NCBI GenBank assembly: GCA_002081555.1
Contig: MZNV01002293.1
Location: 1-24,792, forward strand
Length of the DNA stretch: 24,792 nt
Source: Protostelium mycophagum
Taxonomy: Eukaryota; Evosea; Variosea; Protosteliida; Protosteliaceae
Reading direction: 5' to 3'
The notes under the pieces: generated by a model
The model's database searches: none
The model's input: the letters and a program-made list of their open reading frames with translations, nothing else
Told to the model about the DNA's origin: nothing
Part shown: in pieces, positions 20,962-24,792 of the stretch
Layout: each line of letters opens with the position of its first letter
How positions within the stretch are numbered: the first letter of the stretch is position 1
Translations under genes and position numbers: made by a program

Positions 20962-22716
20962 ATGACGCAAACGATCGAACCAAAAGAGGACAAACGGTCC
21001 AGAAAACAGCCAGAGATAGGTCAGCGGTTCGATTTATGGCCGAAAATCGCGGCTCTGGCCACAGAAATGTGCAGTGCTGCTCTCTAATCCCATACGATGA
21101 GTGGTCGGATGATAATGCGACTGCTTGCAACTTTCTGAACTCATCGAGAAAATCTACTTATTCACATGCTTGACTGAACATCCGCAGTTGAAAAGAGAGG
21201 AATTACTTATAATTCTCTGAGACCACTTCCACGTGATGTGTCCCCGCCAAGCATCAAAAGGGACGAAAAGAGCACAGAATCAAGGCAGGTGCGGAACGAG
21301 ATCTATGAAACTTCTCATTCCGCTGTCAGCAAAAGTCTGCCAGATGGTGTCACTGGTAAATGACAGCCCTGACCTCTGCAGGAATATGTGACCCACATGT
21401 CCAGCATGCTAGAGAAGGAGTACATCGAAAGAGAGCAGCAACTGAAAGAGAAGATCAGAGGTGTCATGTCTAAAGTGGCACAGGAGAGGAAGTGTCTGTA
21501 CGCTGTAAGTGCAAGTTCATAGGAACTTTTCGTCATCCCCAAGTGTTGAACAATGTGATGAAGGAGCTGATGACAAATAGAAATGCGAGAGGTATGAAGA
21601 TAGGATTACAGCATTGGAGGCCCAGGTGAATGAGATGTCAATGAAGCAAAAGGAGTATGAATCTGAGAAGCAAAACATCGACGAGGTATCCTCTGAGAGG
21701 GACCAGCTGAAGCAGTCTTTAGCTGACGAGAGGTTGCGCTTTAGAAATATTTCATTTGAAAAGGCCAATCATTTGACGGTTCTAGGGCGAAACGCACCGA
21801 GTTGGAGAATAAGATGCTGGAGAATCACAATAAAAAGGAAGGGGCAGAGTACGTCAATTGGAAGCTGAAGCAGACTTCCAATCACATGACCATGCTTACC
21901 AACGAATACCAAAGCAAGATAGGACAGGTCAACTTTGACATGATAAGACATGAAATATCAGCGAAATTTACTGAATTCAGGTGTTGGAAGGAATGGTATC
22001 GGAGAGTAGTCGAAATCTGTACAAAGGGATCTCTCCCACCGAGAGGCAATTCCTCGAAAATGTTACACCACAGTATTCACAGTCGGTCACGATGACCAAC
22101 AAGGAGGACACCGAGGCAGAAAGAAGACGCTCTTCCGATCTCTATCAGGTCTTCATTCCGACTTCAATTTCTTTATTTATATATATTCTCGCAAAATGTC
22201 CAAAATCTAACATCGACAGGTGTTAAATAATCGCCCCGTGTTACTGGGACTTTACGATTATTTTTCTTCCAACGAAGGGGATTTGTGTTTTGATGAAGGC
22301 AAGATGGCTTCTTCATTGAATCGGATGCTAAAATGGTGCAGGGGATTTGCTTTATTTGCACAAGAAATATTCAGATGGTTGGTGGCTGGCCTCTCTACAA
22401 CCCACCGGCGCGTTTGGAAAGGTAACCGTGGCACAAAAACTCATATTAACAATTGTAGATACCATCTAATTACGTGACCGATCTCACAAACGCCGAGAAG
22501 ATTCCTGTAGGTATATCCAACTTTCCATTTGACTGAGAGGTACAGATGGTCGTGCTGAAAGATTTCCTTCCAGAATGTTCCATGGATTTAGAGTTGCGAA
22601 GAGGGCAAATAATCAACGTGCTTCACAAAGAGGGGGAGGGATGGTGGGTCGCAGAGGATATGTGTGGCTCTATCGGATATATCCCCAGCAATCTGGTGAA
22701 GTCAACTCCAACATAA
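20962..22716 (+). CDS. Coiled-coil protein with two C-terminal SH3 domains
   Basis: A basic, Ser/Lys-rich N-terminus ('MTQTIEPKEDKRSRKQPEI') is followed by a Glu/Lys/Gln-rich coiled coil (~21385-22150). SH3-1 (22220-22490) reads 'LGLYDYFSSNEGDLCFDEG', then 'DLLYLHKKYSDGWWLAS' and 'GKIPSNYVTDL'. SH3-2 (22541-22700) reads 'VVLKDFLPECSMDLELRRG', 'EGWWVAED' and 'GYIPSNLVK'. Both keep the ALYDY-like strand, the WW and the PSNYV signature that form the Pro-peptide groove. The layout resembles cytoskeletal or endocytic scaffolds; the coiled coil is not clearly an F-BAR. One intron (22299-22341) is GC-AG. The 5' end is uncertain: the frame is open upstream to ~20846 without an obvious ATG, and the exon joins around 21289-21381 are ambiguous. 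Confidence 0.85.
22299..22341 (+). other. GC-AG intron inside SH3-1
   Basis: The donor is AAG|GCAAGA and the acceptor TGGTGCAG|GG, 43 nt. Removing it gives 'LCFDEG' + 'DLLYLHKK', exactly the SH3 pattern. Retaining it or using nearby GT sites destroys that pattern. Confidence 0.75.
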
Positions 22717-23273
22717 AAAGATCAAATCACGATGGGTTCTTCACTATTTTTGGAGTTACGACCGAAAATCATCCAAAACCTCACTCGAATGTTGACTGAA
22801 ATAGTTCTCCGACTGGAATCGCATTATTTCACACATTTTCAGCCAAAAAAAGAGTGACAATTAATTCAATTTTTTATTAGAAGAAATATTGTGCGTTATA
22901 ACTGGAGATCCAGTGAATATAGACGTCTTTCCATCTCTGCCATCTGCATCATTGGTGGTCGCGAAGAACAAACAGAAGCCCTTCAAAGAGTGCTACGGAT
23001 GTTCATACAAGTGCTGAAGGCCTCAAACGCATTCTTTTCTGTAATTGCAGCTCTTCCTAGTTTGATGATCCTTGGCTTCATTTGATCGTGAAGAGATGAT
23101 ATCTTCGCACGAAATTGCCTACATTCGGGTCAGAGGAGAAGTGTGATCCAAAGACAAGCCTTTAGATCAGAAGATGTCAGAGCTTTGATCAATTCTCCCA
23201 CTTGAACATTTTCGAAGACAGCCAGAGGGCTGCGTCACTCTTATTTCTGTTCATGTACACGAATAATTTTTGT
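22717..23273. other. Gene-poor stretch after the SH3 gene
   Basis: No gene can be supported. Short open stretches exist on both strands, for example plus-strand 22891-23085 and a minus-strand run near 23140-23230, but none shows a recognised domain or a convincing series of splice-joined exons. An AT-rich tract lies at 22850-22885. Confidence 0.5.
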
Positions 23274-23654
23274 TCAGGTAAAGAGAAGGCGGAAAACACC
23301 AATGAGAAAGCCACAATAAAAATTGCAATTTATTATAATAACAAAGGTTTGGTGAGCAGTCCTCTTATTTGGAACCGCAGTAGACACAGTCGCAGACACG
23401 TCTGTCAGGTCCGTAGCAGACGGGCCCACACTGTCCTTGGCGGGCGCCTCGGTGGCTTTATATGTGGCAGAGCAGATCTGGTAGGTGTAGGGGTTCCAGA
23501 CGCAAGTGGGTGTGTTAGGGGCACCACAGTAAGAAGGGCAGGACACTGAAGAAGGTGTGCCGGTGAAGACAGTGTTGCCAGTGCTGCTGGGGAAGATGGG
23601 GATGAATCGCGCTTCGATCATCTTGTGGGAAATTCGCACCGCCGCACTCGTCAT
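23274..23654 (-). CDS. Small Cys-containing protein, unrecognised
   Basis: An open frame from the ATG at 23652-23654 gives up to 126 residues. The central part is Cys-rich: 'SCPSYCGAPNTPTCVWNPY' then 'QICSATYK'. In this frame the C-terminus ends in a hydrophobic stretch that runs past a minus-strand AATAAA (23329-23334), which is odd. A second minus frame over 23365-23445 reads 'GQCGPVCYGPDRRVCDC', then 'VYCGSK', with a stop just before that AATAAA, and fits a Cys-rich protein better. A small unseen intron or a frameshift may join the two. No signal peptide is obvious. A TATA-like element lies ~60 bp upstream. Function unknown. Confidence 0.5.
   Translation of the reverse strand: MTSAAVRISHKMIEARFIPIFPSSTGNTVFTGTPSSVSCPSYCGAPNTPTCVWNPYTYQICSATYKATEAPAKDSVGPSATDLTDVSATVSTAVPNKRTAHQTFVIIINCNFYCGFLIGVFRLLFT
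23329..23334 (-). terminator. AATAAA on the minus strand for the small Cys-rich gene
   Basis: TTTATT on the plus strand is AATAAA on the minus strand. It lies about 30 nt after the TAA (23365-23367) of the alternative Cys-rich frame, but inside the longer open frame. Confidence 0.4.
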
Positions 23655-23713
23655 CTTTGAATATTATTCGCAACGGCTGAAGAAAGAAGATGAGGAGGTA
23701 TTTGACAGGTCGG

Positions 23714-23721
23714 TTTATAAA
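23714..23721 (-). promoter_or_regulatory. TATA-box-like TTTATAAA upstream of the small Cys-rich gene
   Basis: TTTATAAA lies about 60 bp upstream of the ATG at 23654, in the 83-bp gap between two minus-strand genes. The motif is palindromic, so its strand is assigned from context. Confidence 0.4.
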
Positions 23722-23737
23722 CTCATGGTTTGATTGT

Positions 23738-24157
23738 CTATTCCATGTTCAGATACTCACTCATTTTGAGTGGCTTTGGCACATTATCCACAAAGGAACT
23801 ATCAATGCAAGAGTGAAGGAGGTTCTTCAACATTTCTCTCCTTTCTATCAGGTCTGATAGTCTCTCTTTGATTTTTACTGTCTCCTCGGTGTCATCACAC
23901 ACCTTCCCATCTGAAATATAGACTTCGACCTCTAGCATATCATAATTCTCCAATACCATTATTGCGAAGAAGGGCACATAGAGGTTGTCCGGTGGTGATG
24001 CTTCCACTTGGATGTGGTATTTCATTTCAGAGTCAGGAACCACATTGAGAATGCCGGTCCAAGGTCTAGATTGATCTTCAGAGGGTGTAAACTTAATCTG
24101 GCCAAGAGAGCGGAGTAGGTCCAAGAACCTTTGTGTGTTAATGATATCTTTCATCAT
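23738..24157 (-). CDS. Hypothetical 139-residue protein, single exon
   Basis: An uninterrupted frame from ATG (24157) to TAG (23738) is unusual here, where most genes have introns. The sequence is ordinary mixed-composition globular protein. Stretches include 'TQRFLDLLRSLGQIKF', 'SEMKYHIQVEAS', 'FFAIMVLENYDMLEVEVYI', and a charged helix 'TVKIKERLSDLIERREMLK'. The pattern suggests an alpha/beta core followed by a helix. There is no signal peptide or TM segment. I do not recognise the family. It sits head-to-tail with the small Cys-rich gene, 83 bp apart. Coding potential looks real from composition; a retained fragment of a longer gene is the main alternative. Confidence 0.6.
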   Translation of the reverse strand: MMKDIINTQRFLDLLRSLGQIKFTPSEDQSRPWTGILNVVPDSEMKYHIQVEASPPDNLYVPFFAIMVLENYDMLEVEVYISDGKVCDDTEETVKIKERLSDLIERREMLKNLLHSCIDSSFVDNVPKPLKMSEYLNME

Positions 24158-24269
24158 CGAATGTCCTTACTCTTTTTTATTTACGATGAGCTTCATGACA
24201 GAACGGAACCAAACTCAATAGAAAATATTTTGGCCGTCGTAAAGTCTTCAGTATGCTTAACTTTGAGAT

Positions 24270-24476
24270 GATATCGACACGTCGCATTGTTGACAGTTGT
24301 AGTCGCTAAACGACATGTTGCAGTTATGCGACAGGTTGCAGTAAAACGACAAGTCGTTGTTGAAAAACTTGTGGACAACGTGTTGCAGCAGAACGACAAT
24401 TCGACACATCTGATCAATGTGACATGTGATGACATACGACACGTCGCGAAACGCCAAATGCGTTGCTTACCGGGAT
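24270..24476. repeat. Degenerate ~18-bp tandem repeat with CGACA-GTTGCAGT units
   Basis: Several units begin with CGACA and continue with GTTGCAGT or GTCG, for example around 24270, 24308, 24330, 24348 and 24376. Spacing is near 18 bp with insertions. An open frame on the minus strand here is rich in 'TCR' tripeptides and is explained by the repeat. It may be the terminal region of the adjoining transposon. Confidence 0.5.
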
Positions 24477-24480
24477 TATA

Positions 24481-24609
24481 AAAAATAATTGCTTTCAAAA
24501 TTAATTTTGAACTTTGTACAAATCCGTGTCCACGGGGCAATATATATACAAATCGATTCAAGAACAATAACACTTCTATCTCAATATTTATTGAAGATGT
24601 TGCAGTGGT
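24481..24609. other. AT-rich spacer between the tandem repeat and the transposase relic
   Basis: No coding signal, RNA gene or clear inverted repeat was seen. The stretch includes a short TATATATA run near 24540. It could be the non-coding 3' part of the transposon. Confidence 0.35.
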
Positions 24610-24792
24610 CGTACATTGCGTAATTGTGCTGCACGTCGATTGAGGCGGCTTCATTTATAAATGATCATTCAGAAGTTCATTTGTTGAGGGGAAGACACGA
24701 AGTCGATTTTTAATTCAGCCGATGACGAGCTCGACGGGATTAAGCTCGGGGCTAAAAGTTGGCAGAAGATAAATGTGAATTCCAAATCGAGC
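24610..24792 (-). mobile_element. Tc1/mariner/IS630-like DDE transposase, decayed C-terminal fragment
   Basis: Read from the right edge on the minus strand, the first frame gives 'GIHIYLLPTFSPELNPVEL', then 'VIG', a stop, and 'IKNRLR'. This is the conserved 'LPPYSPxLNPIExxFxxxK' block that carries the third catalytic acidic residue of DDE_3 transposases. The Glu of 'NPVE' is kept. An in-frame TGA stands where a Trp (TGG) is usual, and a further stop follows at about 24658-24660. The rest of the transposase and the other terminus lie beyond the window. An inactive copy is likely. Confidence 0.72.

Noticed and set aside
20450-20965. 171-residue plus-strand frame overlapping the end of the receptor
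   Set aside because: It is a shifted frame of the GGYDHEE-coding repeat that continues into non-coding sequence.
22575-22799. 74-residue plus-strand frame over the last SH3 domain
   Set aside because: It is a shifted shadow of SH3-2, whose true frame shows the GWWV and PSNLV signatures.
22891-23085. Plus-strand frame with 'CIIGGREEQTEALQRV', vaguely like the end of a KH domain
   Set aside because: No GxxG loop or preceding KH core was found, and no exons join to it convincingly.
24193-24654. 153-residue minus-strand open frame with repeated TCR tripeptides
   Set aside because: It spans the degenerate 18-bp repeat and AT-rich spacer; only its first part overlaps the transposase remnant. It is not a real gene.

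Overview
The window looks like intron-dense nuclear DNA from a free-living protist. Introns are very short, mostly about 31-110 nt with GT-AG ends. Protein-coding genes lie on both strands a few dozen to a few hundred bases apart, and AATAAA signals often follow stops closely. The gene content (a receptor starting with 'STGGANW'-type LRR caps and carrying a tyrosine-kinase-like domain, DNA polymerase zeta, PH/NPF and SH3 adaptors) suggests an amoebozoan, perhaps protosteliid-like. That taxonomic call is inference from style, not from a marker gene. No rRNA, tRNA or CRISPR was seen.

Layout. Positions 1-420 hold a broken integrase fragment of a Ty3/gypsy-type LTR retrotransposon. Positions 784-2122 (+) encode a 285-residue adaptor with an N-terminal PH domain and a tail of NPF/DPF endocytic motifs. 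Positions 2226-2680 (-) encode a 123-residue LYR-motif mitochondrial-type protein, divergent from REV3 (2801-10315, +), the catalytic subunit of DNA polymerase zeta. Positions 10459-20673 (+) hold one very large single-pass receptor. In order it has a signal peptide, two LRR + IPT/TIG-like modules, a PQQ-like beta-propeller, a mucin-like Ser/Thr stalk, a GAIN/GPS autoproteolysis domain, a transmembrane helix, a degenerate protein kinase and a repetitive tail. Positions 20962-22716 (+) encode a coiled-coil protein with two C-terminal SH3 domains. Positions 22717-23273 have no confident gene. Two small minus-strand genes follow: a Cys-rich protein at 23274-23654 and an unrecognised 139-residue protein at 23738-24157. 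The right end carries a degenerate ~18-bp repeat and the 3' end of a decayed Tc1/mariner/IS630-like DDE transposase running off the window.

The most exciting item is the receptor. It joins the self-cleaving GAIN/GPS module best known from adhesion GPCRs and polycystin-type proteins to one transmembrane helix and a cytoplasmic kinase fold, instead of seven helices. The GPS cleavage triad (His-Thr|Thr) is intact, while the kinase has lost the Gly-rich loop, the DFG Asp and the HRD-loop Asn. Together this suggests a mechano- or adhesion-sensing receptor signalling through a pseudokinase. The adaptor genes nearby (PH-NPF, coiled-coil-SH3) fit membrane or cytoskeletal roles, but nothing in the sequence links them functionally to the receptor.
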